Shown: one piece after another, positions 33,251 to 44,918 of the stretch
Layout of the letters: each line of letters starts with the position of its first letter
How positions within the stretch are numbered: the first letter of the stretch is position 1
NCBI RefSeq assembly: GCF_000226095.1
Contig: NC_016474.1
Span: 1,054,001-1,118,000 of the forward strand
DNA length: 64,000 bases
Reading direction: 5' to 3'
From: Thermothelomyces thermophilus ATCC 42464
Taxonomy: Eukaryota; Ascomycota; Sordariomycetes; Sordariales; Chaetomiaceae
The notes under the pieces: generated by a model
What the model was told of the DNA's origin: nothing
Seen by the model: the letters and a program-made list of their open reading frames with translations, nothing else
Database searches by the model: none
Translations under genes and position numbers: made by a program

Positions 33251-33258
33251 TTTTTTTT
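33251..33258 (+). terminator. RNA polymerase III T-run terminator
   Basis: T8 begins 10 nt after the tRNA-iMet discriminator base, the usual position of a Pol III terminator. Confidence 0.85.
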
Positions 33259-33903
33259 GTCCTTTTTCTTGTCTCCTTCCTCCCCGTAAAGGATTTTTTT
33301 TATCGGGACTCCTTTTCCGCTTATTCCCGCTGGCTTACCACACAACCAGGACTGACACTTGATAAGGTTGGTAAGAACCGTGTTTGAAATCCTCACTTAT
33401 TTGTTCTAGTACTTCTTGTTCTGTTTTCTCATCTTTAGTGTGTGCGTAAATCATCCCGTGGGGTGGTGAAAAGGTTTTTGGCGCATTCGAATCTCTTCCT
33501 CCACCCCTCGCTCCACCTCCCGCTTTTCCCAGGGGCATGGCTCCATGAGCATGAGGATCAGCAGAGAAAGAAAAGAACGTGCGATTCTCAGCATATTCTC
33601 ATAATCTCATCCTGGGAAATATTGGTGGTTTCGTTGGTTCCAAACAGGATTGCCAAGCTAGCCTTTTTTTCCCGATATCCTTGCTCGTCCTCCTTCTCTT
33701 CGTTCTCTTTTCTCGGTCTTCTGTTCCTTTCCTCGATCATTTCCTTATCACGTCTTCCACTTTTCCCAAATATTGGACTCCGTCAACCATTGCATGGTTC
33801 TGGACTCATGGATATCTTAGGCATATAGAAATGCAACCCCCACGGGGTATCCAACTTCGAATTTATCATTCAGCACGCTGCCCGTCTCGCCGCTCTTCCC
33901 GTC
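33259..33903. other. tRNA to acyl-CoA ligase 3' flank
   Basis: About 645 bp of pyrimidine-rich sequence between the tRNA and the stop of the minus-strand ligase gene. Nothing recognisable was seen. Confidence 0.55.
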
Positions 33904-35936
33904 TCACCCAACCAGCACCTCCCTCGGAGTTCCTTTCTTCGCCCACTCCCTGAGCACGTTCTTCTTAATCTTGCCCGTGCTGGTCTTGGGCAGCTCCCGC
34001 ACAATCTCGACCTCGCGCGGCACCATGAACTTGCTGATGGCGCTCTGGTTGCGCGCCCACTCGATCACCTCCTGACCCCTGAGGGTGGTGCTGCTCCCTT
34101 CCTTGACCGTCACGTACGCTTTGGGCCGCTCGCCCCAGTGCGAGTCTGGTACGGCCACGACGCCAGCTTCGAGGATGGCCGGGTGCTCAACGAGCATGGA
34201 CTCGAGAGCGACTGACGAGATGTTCTCGCCTCCTGTAGGGAGGGGGTTAGCCGAGCACAGAATCAGAGGGGGAAGGGGGGGAGGGTGCTGTGTCATGTAC
34301 CAGAAATGATGATGTCCTTTGCCCGGTCCTGGATCTGTATGCTCCCATCCGGGTGCCACACAGCGAGATCGCCCGAGTGCAGCACCCCGCCAGCGAAGAG
34401 CTTGCGGGTGGCCTCGGGGTCCTTGTAGTAGCCCTTGCAGCAGATGTTGCCCGAGAAGACAATCTCGCCCATCTCCTTGCCGTCCCGGGCCACGTCGATC
34501 AGCACGCCCTCGGGCTGGTCGGCCTTGATGACGCGCGCGGGGAGCGCCGTCAAGAAACCGTGCCCTTGCCGCGCCATGTTGGCGAACTTCTCGTGTCTGG
34601 GCAAGCTGTCCCACTCCGGCAGCAGATAGCCCCGCGTGATGGGGCCGTATGTCTCGGTCAGCCCGTAGACGTGCACAGGGAGCAGATTGAGATTGGTCAT
34701 CTGCTCGAACAGGTGGGCCGTGGGCGGGCTGGCGGCCACCGTCACCCGGACCGGGCGGGGGAGGACTTCGGCGTCCTTGTGGGCGCAGAGGAGGGTGTTG
34801 ACGGTCGGGGCGGCGTTAAAGTGCGTGACCCCTTCTTCCTTTAGCAGTCTCCAGATCAGGGCGTAATCGACCTTGCGCAGGCAGACGTGCGTCCCGCGAA
34901 CGGCGCACACAGACCAGGGGAACGTCCAGCCCACGGCGTGGAACCTTTGCTTGCTGTCAGCACGAGGCTGCTCTCCTCAAGTGTGGTGGTGGCGGCAGAG
35001 GCGGAGGAAAAAGGAGAAGGAGGTGCGACTCACATGGGCAACGTCCAAAGGTATTTGCACCTCCCATCCGGGACGTTGAGTCCAGACTCGACAATGTTGG
35101 CCATCGCGGCCAGGTAGGCGCCCCGGTGAGTATATATCACGCCCTTGGGTTTCGAAGTCGTCCCAGACGTGAAGGGAATCGCGAGCATGTCATCCTCGTT
35201 GGCCACCGTTTGCGAGACCAGGTCCGTCCACCCCTTGTTCCCGGTATCTCGGTCATATCTCAACCCTTCGAGCACCGCTTCATCAAACGGCCCGCACAGC
35301 TCGCCCTCGGTCGCATCGGTATCCTTAACTCGGGCCAAACGAATCAGCGCTCATTTCTCTTTTCACGACGATCTCCCGCATCTCCAACCACCTTCATAAA
35401 TAAAGAAATAAACAAGAACCCCGCTGAGAGAGACCTACCAGATCAACAATCACCTCCACCCCTGGCTTCGCCCTGCGGAACCCACCCAGCAGGCCCTCAA
35501 ACTCCTTATCGACAATGACGCAGTCCACCTCGGCGAACTCCAGGATATACCTCACGTCCTCCTCCTTCAGCCGGTAGTTGACGGGCACGAGCACGCCGCC
35601 TGCGGCGACGACGCCAAAGATGCTCTCGAGGAAGGCGGGCGTGTTGGGCGCCAGGATGCCGACCCGCCTGTAGCCCTTCTTGCGCAGGTAGTAGGCCAGG
35701 CCGCGGGCGCGGTCGGCTAGCTCCGCGTAGGAGCGGCGCAGGATGGCGCCGTTGGCCGTCACGTGGTAGACGGCCTCGGCGCGGGGCTCAATGGCGGCGG
35801 CGCGCTCGAGGAAGAAGGTCGGGGAGAGGTGGGAGAGGTGCGGCGGTGGTGCGTTGCCGTCCTTGGAGACGGTGCTGCTGTGTGTGGGGAGGAGGTGGCC
35901 TAGGACGGCGCGCAGGCGAGAAGGTGGGGAGGACAT
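33904..35936 (-). CDS. AMP-forming acyl-CoA ligase (ANL superfamily)
   Basis: Adenylate-forming enzyme that activates a carboxylic acid, probably a fatty or short aromatic acid, to its CoA thioester. Exons 35439-35936, 35034-35323, 34301-34944 and 33904-34232 give 586 residues with consistent phases. Core motifs in order are the P-loop TSGTTSKPKG, YGLTETYGP, SGDLAVWHPDG, the hinge RAKDIIISGGENIS and the catalytic-lysine motif PKTSTGKIKK. FHAVGWTFPW and the region THFNAAPTVNTLL resemble acyl-activating enzymes of the plant AAE1/AAE7 and fungal acetate/butyrate-medium chain type. There is no PTS1 at the C-terminus (ends REVLVG), no carrier domain and no membrane span. The exon 1/2 junction (VDL-DTDATEG) was picked from the acceptor TTAAG. 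Substrate cannot be told from sequence. The next genes upstream are also on the minus strand but far away. Confidence 0.92.
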
Positions 35937-38900
35937 GGTTTCGGGATGGCGATAAGAGCAGTCGTGGCTGCGAATTGGCAGATGAGGCGGGAAGACGGCG
36001 CAGTTCCGTGGGGAGGAAGAGGGGTCAGAGTTTCCCGTTTGTTGGCGACAACAATTCTGAGTTCTCTGACTATCGGCCGTGATTCTGCAGCAGAGGAGGA
36101 AGAAGCAGCGGTATGTAGGGACTAGAGCCCGAGACAGAGAGAGAGGGAGAGAGAGGGAGAGAAAAGAAGGAGAGGTTGGGACGGGGAAGGTATGTGTCGG
36201 GTCTGCTGCCTTGGAGGCGGAGAAGGTGAGTCGGAGTTTCACTGATTAGCTCGGCCCGGTCCGATCTCTTGTACTCCAATTCGTATTGGGTGTTCGGTGC
36301 CGATTGAAGCCGCCTACAGGTCAAAAGACTCGGACAAATAAAAGAAAGAACAAATCGCCCCGAAGATCTGTCTAAAACAGAGAATGGGGGGTTTCTTAGG
36401 TACAAGAGCCGGGAATGAATTCCGCTTTATACTTGAATAGTTCGTATCTCCTCCTTTCTTTCACCACCTTCGGCCTCGGTTACTCGCGACGAGGGGTTAT
36501 GGCCCCTTCCAGCTGTCCGAACCCCATCTTGAATTCAGGGATCCAGCTTCTCTCCGCATTTCCCCAGGTGAGCGACCCGGATGCAACCCCGCTAATCCGT
36601 ATTGGGCAAGAAACAGACAGGCCCCCCCACCAGGCCATGCAGGGGCCACTTCAAGGGACAGGGAAAGATCGAAAAGGAAAGCGGCGCTAGCCAGTCTCGC
36701 CAGTCTGACAAGCCACTTGCAGGTTTCAAACTCCTCCCACGATTCTTAACGATACTGGTAGTGACATGGCGAATGTAGTAATTTCAGAACATCATCGATT
36801 TCATGCCCAGTACGGAGATAAGCCGACGCTCGTGCAGTGTCATTTTGGGGCTCGAGGTGTAACCCGTACAAGTGCACACTCCCAGCTTGCATCCTGTCTA
36901 GGCTTGAATAAAGCCTCAAACACAGGTGAAGAACTTGCTAGGTTCCACACTCCTCATTGTTGTTCAATGGGCTTCAACTCAGTACATCTTTCGCTCTACA
37001 AGAGCGAGGATCGCTCATTGTTGATTGTTCTCGAAGAGCCCAAATCGCAGGCGCAGCCAAAGAGCTTCAAGCTCAAGTCGTGATGGACCCGTTTGACAGC
37101 GGTGCTCTCTTCTCTTTTGACTGTCGAAGAGCTGTCCACGTCCATTAGGGGATCTATGGACTGATCAAGACGCCGGAAAGCCTTTCGGTCGGCCTTGACA
37201 ATAATTATCACCGGCCCGGGGGGCACGACAAAGTCGGAGGGCTCAGTGCTCAGAGAGACGGGCATCTTCGGTTAGTGCCGGATTATTAGTGCCAGACTCC
37301 ATGACAAAATTGCTCCAAGACCCAATTGATATGCCGGCTTGGATGATGTCCCTTTTCGCTGCGTTCTTGCGTGGGAGAGGGGGACAGGCAAGCCTTGGCG
37401 AGATAAACCACAGCGCACTCAGGACTTGTACAGTACCTACGTCTTTACTTGTATGTAGTTTGTAGTTTGTCCGATGCCAATTCGTACCATCCATACATAC
37501 TAAGGGCAGAGTCCTACTGGCAAATTGAGAGTCTCTACCTCCCTCCTTGGCTTAGCAACACAGTAAATAGTAAGGGCATGAAGCCAACAACCTAGAGCTG
37601 CATACACTGGGCATGAGCTTCCCATCTCTCAAGAGGGCCTCGGAAACTTCCGTTGCTGCCCCCTTACTGGTTCGCCCCGTCTCTGCGCCCTGCCAACAAA
37701 AGTTGTTTATGCTGCACTACTTGACAACTCAAGGAATGGTCGCCTCTGATTCGCTCGCCGGCAACACTACTGCGCCCTCCGCTCAAAGGTTGGAACTCCT
37801 TTAGCGTGACCCACTCAGGTAAAGCTGTCGCAGTCTACGCAATAGTACGCAAGGAACAAGCCGTCTACCCAACCGACGGAAATAAGGCAAGCAGGACAGG
37901 TTCCTCGAGGTTGTTGCCAAGCACGGGGTCGAGATGTAATTTATTAGCACTTACTCCGTAGTGTAGTGCGCAGAGAACATGTGACCCCATACAATGACGA
38001 GGAAGTCTCCAACAACCGACTGGAAAGTACCCAGACGGAAAAGCAATGTCAAACATCGAAGGGCGCGAACACAAGGCCGGCTTACAACAAGGGCCGCCCT
38101 CTGGGACGATAACGCAAGGCTTGAACCGGATTGGACCCTTGAACGGCCGGAAGCGCTCTTGCTTGCTTGCTGGAGGCCTGCCATTATCCTTTTGTTTTTC
38201 TTTTCTTTTCCCTTAAGACGTCGTTGGAGAGGAGGCGCAACGCAATGCGATGCCGTCCTGCGTCGATGGAGTTTGGGGCTTGTGCCAGGTCCGCGGTTCC
38301 TTTTTTGCTCGGCGTGCCATTGCTGCACCCCTGGGGAAAACATAACACCCGCCAATGAAGCCATGCAAGCCAAGGACGCCAAGGAAAAAAAAGCTTGTTT
38401 CCCGGCTGTCTCTGGGGAGGTGCCATCTGCTGCGAGATGCAGTGCATACGGATTAGTCCGTACATACATCCACTTGCTTCACGCTGCTACGCAATATGCA
38501 ACATTACGCAGTTACGCAGTATTGGCACCATCAAAACACCGCTAGCTTTCCTAGTGCGATGTGGTAAAAACAAAAAAAGTCAGTAGAGAACAGACGTGTT
38601 GAAAAGTCTCTTCCCTCCTTCAGATTTCGGCGCCGTTAACTCCAACTCACACACACTCAGGCTGCACACGCTCGTAATCGACGGGTGGGCGAGGTTCTTC
38701 TTGTCGCTAGACTGTTGAGACATGTGCGGAGACAACTTAGGTCGATCCATATTCTATACTAATCGCGCGTGTTCCATGCCCTTTCTTAGAAAGGCGACAG
38801 ATATCCACATTGGGAGGAATTCGAGGTTGTGAAGGAAGGGGACGGAGGGCATTGACGTGTATCATAAGTTAAGTAGGTACTGTACGTTAGTTTGTTTACC

Positions 38901-39320
38901 TTCTTCAGCCAGTAGTCCGACTTTGCTCTCAAGTGCTCATCCAACCCTTTGGCCTTCCAAATCTTGATACCGAGAGCCTCAGGCAGGTTGGTATATTCTA
39001 CCTCAAATACCTGCCAGATGTTGACCAATGCCGTTGTCGTTACTCCGTACTACGCGAACCAATGCCAACATGATTCTCCTTTCAGTCACGAGACGATTCG
39101 AGTGTCATGGTAGCAGTACTTTGGTAGTAAAGAGTCACTCAATTGAACATGTCGTAGCTCATTCGTAACCAAGTCATGATAACCCTGAATTTCAGGGGTT
39201 CCCTTCAGAGACAGGAGCCGTCATGTTGCGGCAAGAGAAAAAAAAATGAAGAGGAAACACACAAAAACGTGGGAAGAATAGCCATCAGCGGCTACCCTCA
39301 TACTCCAACTCCTGCCTGCC
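35937..39320. other. 3.4-kb intergenic region
   Basis: Starts with the promoter of the ligase gene, including a GA-rich run at 36131-36170. The rest has scattered TACGGAGTA/ATCCGTAC-type motifs (about 36595, 36810, 37945, 38447, 39045). Two minus-strand patches (36996-37265 and 38786-39028) look mildly protein-like but match nothing I recognise. No full gene can be supported. Confidence 0.5.
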
Positions 39321-40837
39321 TTACTCCTTCCGGATGAGGCTGTCAAACAGCGGCTTGAGGCTCTTTGCGCTCTTCTTGGGGTAGCGCTTCTGGTCGTTGG
39401 CGTAGTCGACGTAGGTGACGCCGAAGCGGGTCTCGTAACCCTCGGCCCACTCGAAGTTATCCATGAGCGACCAGGCCAGGTAGCCCTGGACGTTGACGCC
39501 GTCCTCGGCCGAGGCCTTGGCCATGGCGTGGACGTAGTCGTGAAAGTACTTGACGCGGAAGTCGTCCTCGAGGATCTGCTCGAGCGGCATGTCGTTCTCG
39601 CCCTTGAGCGACGTGCCGTTCTCGGTCACGTAGATCTTGGGGTAGCCGTACCGCTTGCTCAGCCAGTTGAGCAGGTCGCGGAAGCCCTGGGGGTGCGGGC
39701 GCAGCCAGAAGGACTGCGTCTCGGGCCCGATGCAGTCGGCGTTCTTGTTGTAGAAGAGCGTCTCGAGGTTGCCCAGGAAGTCGTCCTCGGGCGGCACGCC
39801 CTTCTTGTGCTTGATGTAGTTGGCCGTGTAGTGGTTCATGCCGTAGAAGTCGTTGGAGCCCTTGACGAGCGCCACCTCCTCGGCCGTGAACTTGGGCAGG
39901 CGGTCGCCCAGCTGCTTGCGCATCGACGCCGGGTACTCGCCAAAGTAGATGGGGTCGGCGAACCACGAGATGGCGAACTCGATCTTGCGGTCGCACGCCT
40001 CGACGTCGGCCGGGTCCTCCGGGTCCCAGGGGAGCGTGGCGTCGCCGTTGAGCGTGATGCCGATCTCGCCGCCCTGCGTGGGCTTGAAGTCCTCGCGGTA
40101 CGCCTTGACGGCCCTCCCGTGCGCGATGAGGATGTTGTGGCCGACGATCCACGGCTCGCGCGCGCTGTCGCCGACGGGCGACTTGCTGCGGTCCGACGTG
40201 CGGCCGGGCGCGAAGTAGCCCGTGTTGTAGCCCAGGATGGACGTGCACCACGGCTCGTTGAAGGTGATCCAGTGCTTGCACTTGGGGATGGCCTTGAACA
40301 TGACGCGCGCGTAGTTCTCAAAGTCGGCCGCGAACTCCTCCTTGTTCAGATAGCCGCCGTAGCGCTTCTCCAGCGCGTCCGGCAGGTCCCAGTGGGAGAG
40401 GGTGATGAAGGGCTCGATGCCGGCCTCGACGAGGTCGTCGACGAACTTGACGTAGTGGTCCAGACCCTTCTGGTTGATGGGGTCGTTGCGACCGCCCAGC
40501 GGGATGACGCGCGACCACGCGATGGAGAAGCGGTACGCCTTGGCCCCTATCGACTTGAGCAGCTCAATGTCCTCCTTGGTGCGCTTGTACGAGTCGCAAG
40601 CCACGGCACCCGAGCTGCCGTCGGCGATCTTGCCGGGGATGGCGCAGAATGTGTCCCAGATGGAGGGGCCACGGCCATCCTCGTTGACGGAGCCCTCAAT
40701 CTGGTACCTGTGGGTGAGGAGAGAAAGGGAACACACAGTCAGCCAAGGACGGTTCTGTGAGCTTGATCGAAAAGCCCGGGTCCTTGAACTTACGAGGCGG
40801 TGGCGAAGCCCCACTTGAAGTCCTTGGGAAGAGACAT
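39321..40837 (-). CDS. Beta-glucosidase, glycoside hydrolase family 1 (intracellular)
   Basis: Retaining GH1 enzyme hydrolysing cellobiose and other beta-glucosides. A short first exon 40794-40837 (44 nt) and main exon 39321-40707 give 476 residues, the usual length for fungal GH1. MSLPKDFKWGFATASYQIEG is the classic N-terminus. The acid/base glutamate is E166 in TFNEP and the nucleophile is E377 in YVTENG. Other subsite residues are seen in THLSHWDLP-type (ITLSHWDLP), NHYTANY and WSLMDNFEW. There is no signal peptide, so it should be cytosolic like the Cel1A/BGL2-type enzymes of Trichoderma and Humicola. The neighbouring gene downstream on the same strand is the acyl-CoA ligase and upstream the GFA protein; no link in function is apparent. 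The strand opposite is also open for 410 codons, which reflects GC-rich codon use. Confidence 0.97.
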
Positions 40838-42555
40838 GGTGGACGATGGACGATTGTCTGTGTGAGTAAGGGAAAGGTGGATAGGAGGAAGGGGAAGGAA
40901 GTTCTGAGGAGGGATGGAAGACGGATGATGATGTGCTAGTAGGCCCCAATGAGCCGAGGAGGGAAGGCCTGATCTCCTTTATATCCAGGAACCATCACGG
41001 CCGTTTCCCGCCATGATCTGCCCCCATCTCTCCCGCGAGTTTCGGACCGTCAACACCGATGAAAAAAAGCTGGGCATCGCTTGAGAGATCCGGGCCCTGT
41101 GTTACGCTGAGTGCACAGCGTGGGCGATGTGGGCAGCCGGGGCCTCGACAAGGATCCAAGAACAACCCCCCACCGCGGGGTAGGTTGACCCTGGCGAAGG
41201 ACTGGCAAACGAAGGGCCGTGAATGGCCAACGGTCAGCAATCCGGGGGGCTGTTGATAGTGGGCAAGGGCCTTGCGCGTTGCGATGCACGATATTGCGGA
41301 GACTGAGGAGCCCCACTAGCGCACCCTTGGGCCCCGCCAACCCCCAACGGGCCAAAGGGCCAGCTCTGGGAGCACGGAAGGAGAACCCGAAACACATGTT
41401 TCTGGAAAGAGAAAGCTTGAGCATGGTATGATAGTGTATTTTTTTCCTGCCTTTCTTTTCTTTCCCAACCCCAAGTTAGGCAGGTATTCCCGTGCCTTAC
41501 ATGGGCACCTGGGAGAGACTATTTTGGCGCGGGGGGGGGGGTAAACCTCCGAATTCGACCTCTCCTTCCATTGTTGATTGAATTGAAGAAGGTCAGCTTT
41601 CGCAGTTACCGCGCCCTCGAAAACTCGCCAGAATAATCGCGAAAGTCGCTCCGAGTCGCTCTCTCCACCTTCGCATAGTTTCCGGATCCACGGCCCGTGA
41701 AGGACCTGACGAGCGCTCCGGCTGGGTAAACCTCGGCTGATTCTGGGGGTGAACAAACCAAAAACACGCTGGTCACGCGCAGGGGCGTCGTTCTAGCTCA
41801 GCAAACGAACCACGGCACCACGCCGCCCGCGCCGAGAGGAGCATCTCGCAAGCCAGGCTTTCTAGCCAAGGCACGGGGTATCCATCTCTCTGAGGCGAGA
41901 CGAGACGCATCCGGGCCAAGGAGCACTTTAGCGATGCGCGCCCTCTCTGGCAAAACTCCGGATTTTGCTTTCTTGCCGTGGCTAAACCTCGGTCGCTCTG
42001 GCGATTCACGTCCCTTCGCTCCCAGGAAACCGAACCGTGCGGCCGACTCTGAACGAGCCGGGCGGCTCTCTTCTTCTTTTCTCTTCTTTCTTCTCGTCCC
42101 ATACGCTTGGAACACTATGGGCGACGGCAACTCGGGCTGGCTGTTCCGGAGCATGGACATCGCCGCTCTGCTTATCGAGTGTTTGGTGTGTCAGACCCGC
42201 TCCATCATTCCGTGACCGTGGCAACCGCCCGGCAGTAGTTATTGCCTGGATTGATCTACCGTACTCGGTGGATTGAAGATTAACCGCGCGGCTCTTCTAC
42301 ACGAAGATGCAACTGCATTGTCGCTGTTTGGAGGCAGGTTGAAGATGCGAAACATCATCAGCTAGCTGCGTCCAAGAAGCAAGCGCACCTTGTAGCGAGT
42401 GAGATGTCCAGGATTCTTGCCGGTCGATATCATAGAGAGCCCTAAATTAAGGTCTTATATGCCCCCCACGCAGACCAATCTCCTCACCCCTTACCCGTGG
42501 CATGCATGGCACGGGTGTGCGTTTGCCGTCTTGCATGCGAGGCAACCACATCACT
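40838..42555. other. Upstream region of the GH1 gene
   Basis: About 1.7 kb, with a CT/AG-rich leader next to the GH1 start and a G11 tract near 41531. No coding sequence was recognised on either strand. It holds the GH1 promoter and the 3' flank of the GFA gene. Confidence 0.55.
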
Positions 42556-43509
42556 CTATTGTACACGCACGCCCACCGTCCTCTCGGCCTCAACGGCGTC
42601 CTCAACCTCATCCAACTTCCGCTTACGTGGACTCTCATCACCCTTTTCGTCCTCGGCACTCCACTCAGCAATCTCCCACTCAATCCTCACCCTTTCCGTT
42701 GGGTCTGTCCCCCCACCTCTCGCCCGTCGCAAGGTCGTCCCTAGCCGGCTGCCCTCCGTGAGGGTCTCGAACCACGGCAGCACCCCGACCCTGCCCCAAA
42801 CATTCCCCCCCGCTTCCCCGACCTCCCTTTCTCCCTCAGCTCCCGTCGCAGCGTCCGTACGCGTCTTCCCCTCCCCACTTTTGCCCCGGTTTCCTTCCGC
42901 CGCCTCATCTTCTTGTTCCAAAGGCGTCCCCGTGCCGGAGGCGGAGTCGGGATCGGGGACCAACCCCCATTCCTCCAGGTCTCTTAGGTCTTCATGCAGC
43001 AGGCTGCCCAGGGTCAGGCGGATGAAGTCGGCCTCGCTGCGCGGCGACTCGGACCAGTACGAGAGCGGGGTGCCGCAGAACCCGCAGAAGTGCCGCATTG
43101 CGTGCTCCTCGCCCGCCGGCTGGTAGACGCGGTGGATCTGGCTGTTGGTCTCGTCGTCGTGGTAGGGGACCGTCAGCGCGCGGTAGTATCGCAGCGGCAC
43201 CCGGAGGTAGGCTGGTAGCGGCGTTGCTAAGATTGAACCTGGCGGGGAAGAAGAAAAAATAATAATAGAACGGTCGTTAGTCGGTTGCTTGCTCGATTTT
43301 TCTTTCTTTCTTCTTCTTCTTCTTCTTCGTTTTTAATAAAACCAAAAAGGGAGGGGGAGGGGGGTGGGGACTTGGTCCTTACGGTGCGAGGGGCGCGAGT
43401 CAAAGAGGACCTGAACGAGGTTGGCTGCGTCGAGGTCCTTGGGAAACTGGACGACATAGATGTTGCGGCCGCAGTGGCAGCCCCCACGGAGCGGTCGACC
43501 AAAGCTCAT
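42556..43509 (-). CDS. GFA/CENP-V domain (Mss4-like) zinc protein
   Basis: Member of the glutathione-dependent formaldehyde-activating (GFA)/CENP-V fold family, small zinc proteins often annotated as carbon-sulfur lyases. Exons 43383-43509 and 42556-43238 give 269 residues. MSFGRPLRGGCHCGRNIY supplies the first CxC zinc pair, and HFCGFCGTPLSYW the CxxC pair; TNSQIHRVYQPAGEEHAMRHFC has the typical spacing between strands. The intron 43239-43382 contains a CTT-rich and purine-rich tract. After residue about 125 the protein departs from the family with a Glu/Gly/Ser/Thr-rich disordered segment, then DPTERVRIEWEIAEW and a basic KRKLDEVEDAVEAE tail. True formaldehyde activity is doubtful for most eukaryotic members, so function is left open. 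Divergent from POB3. Confidence 0.85.
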
Positions 43510-44918
43510 TTCTTGTCTGGGGGTTGTTTCGTGCGCTACGGCTGGATTTGGGAGATCTCCTCGACAGCACAAACGATGACAGGGTGAGGCTGCCGACCCA
43601 CGGAGTAGTGGTGTGTTAATTGGAACCACTCACCGTGTGGTTCTCGTGTGGTTCGACAACTCAGGCGAAAGCTGAGAGAGTCCAAGTCACTACTTTACGC
43701 AGTACGCTATGGTGGGAATGCTGAAATATCGGTATTCGTATATATATTGCGTTGTGTAAAAACCCGGCGAACCGCTTCTCGCAATGATGTCTTCCAGACG
43801 GCAACTCAATGTGCCACCCGATAATCGTCGAAGCCGCGGCCAGAACAAGGCAGAATTTCCTGTATAATATCATCGATTCACCTCGTGCAGCATGAGACCG
43901 GCATGTCACTTACATCACCTCATGCAGTACTCGGCGGGGCGTGCCCCACATACCTCTTGTGTATGTATGGCAGCCAACTGTTTGGTGCCAGGGACCAATC
44001 GCTCCAGGCAGGGAAGTCTGCTCACCGAAACACCGAAACGTTCCCGGTGGTTCTCTACAGAGTACAGCAGGCAGGCAGGCAGAAAAATATTGGTCAAAAT
44101 AGCATGGCTGTGTGGGACAAGGGGTTTTCTCTTATTGGCATGCTAGGATGTATGTGCTGTCCTCGTGGATCCCGAACTGCCCTGCGGATGTGGCTCTCGG
44201 TCTTTGTGAGGCTTCGGCTAGACATAGCGTTTTTGTGAATTACGTTAGCCGCAGCGTGTATGTACTGTACAGACTTGTAGTGTAATGGTTTGCTTTGAGT
44301 GAGGTCGGTCACCGGAGTACGGATCAGCAGCGTCCAAAACTTAGGCGTCTTTTTCAACATGTTACGGTATACAAGTATGCGCATCTTGGGCATCGGATCT
44401 GGCCAGAGCAAACCTCTTTTGCAGAATCCAAGTCCGAAAATTGTCGAGTCAGGCGGATATTGCTATGGGTGTTGGGTTTCACTTGTAACGATGAGCATAA
44501 TTGCCGACTCACACTCTCTCTACCTGGTATACAAGGACGTACTACACCTACGAGATGTTCTGGATGTAGGCAGTACCCTATGTCTGTATGAACAGTGGAA
44601 CATACCAACGGCTACTACTATACGTCCGTACATAATACATCTGGGTGCTGCTCAGAAGCTCAAAGCGCGGCACAACCATTTACGGAATACTATGGTAGTT
44701 ACATTCCACGCCAGCATTCCAGAGGCCCCACATTAATACCTGGTCCGACCGCCTGGCAAATTCGTCCGCGCGACGCTGCCACCAATTTAGCTAGTTACTG
44801 TCGCGTTCACCTCCACGCGTGCAAGGCGACCCTCAAGTTATCAACCCATCCACCTCTTCGCCGTGGTCCATCTCTCAACCATTCCACACGGCCATTGCAT
44901 CCGGGCCAGCGCGACAAA
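43510..44918. other. Divergent intergenic region GFA / POB3
   Basis: About 1.4 kb holding both promoters. GTAC-, ACGGA- and tacgtccgtacat-type motifs occur at about 44317, 44624 and 44690. No gene was recognised. Confidence 0.55.

Noticed and set aside
39528-40760. 410-codon open frame opposite the GH1 gene
   Set aside because: Same explanation: antisense of a strongly biased gene, with low-information Val/Leu/Arg/Glu composition.
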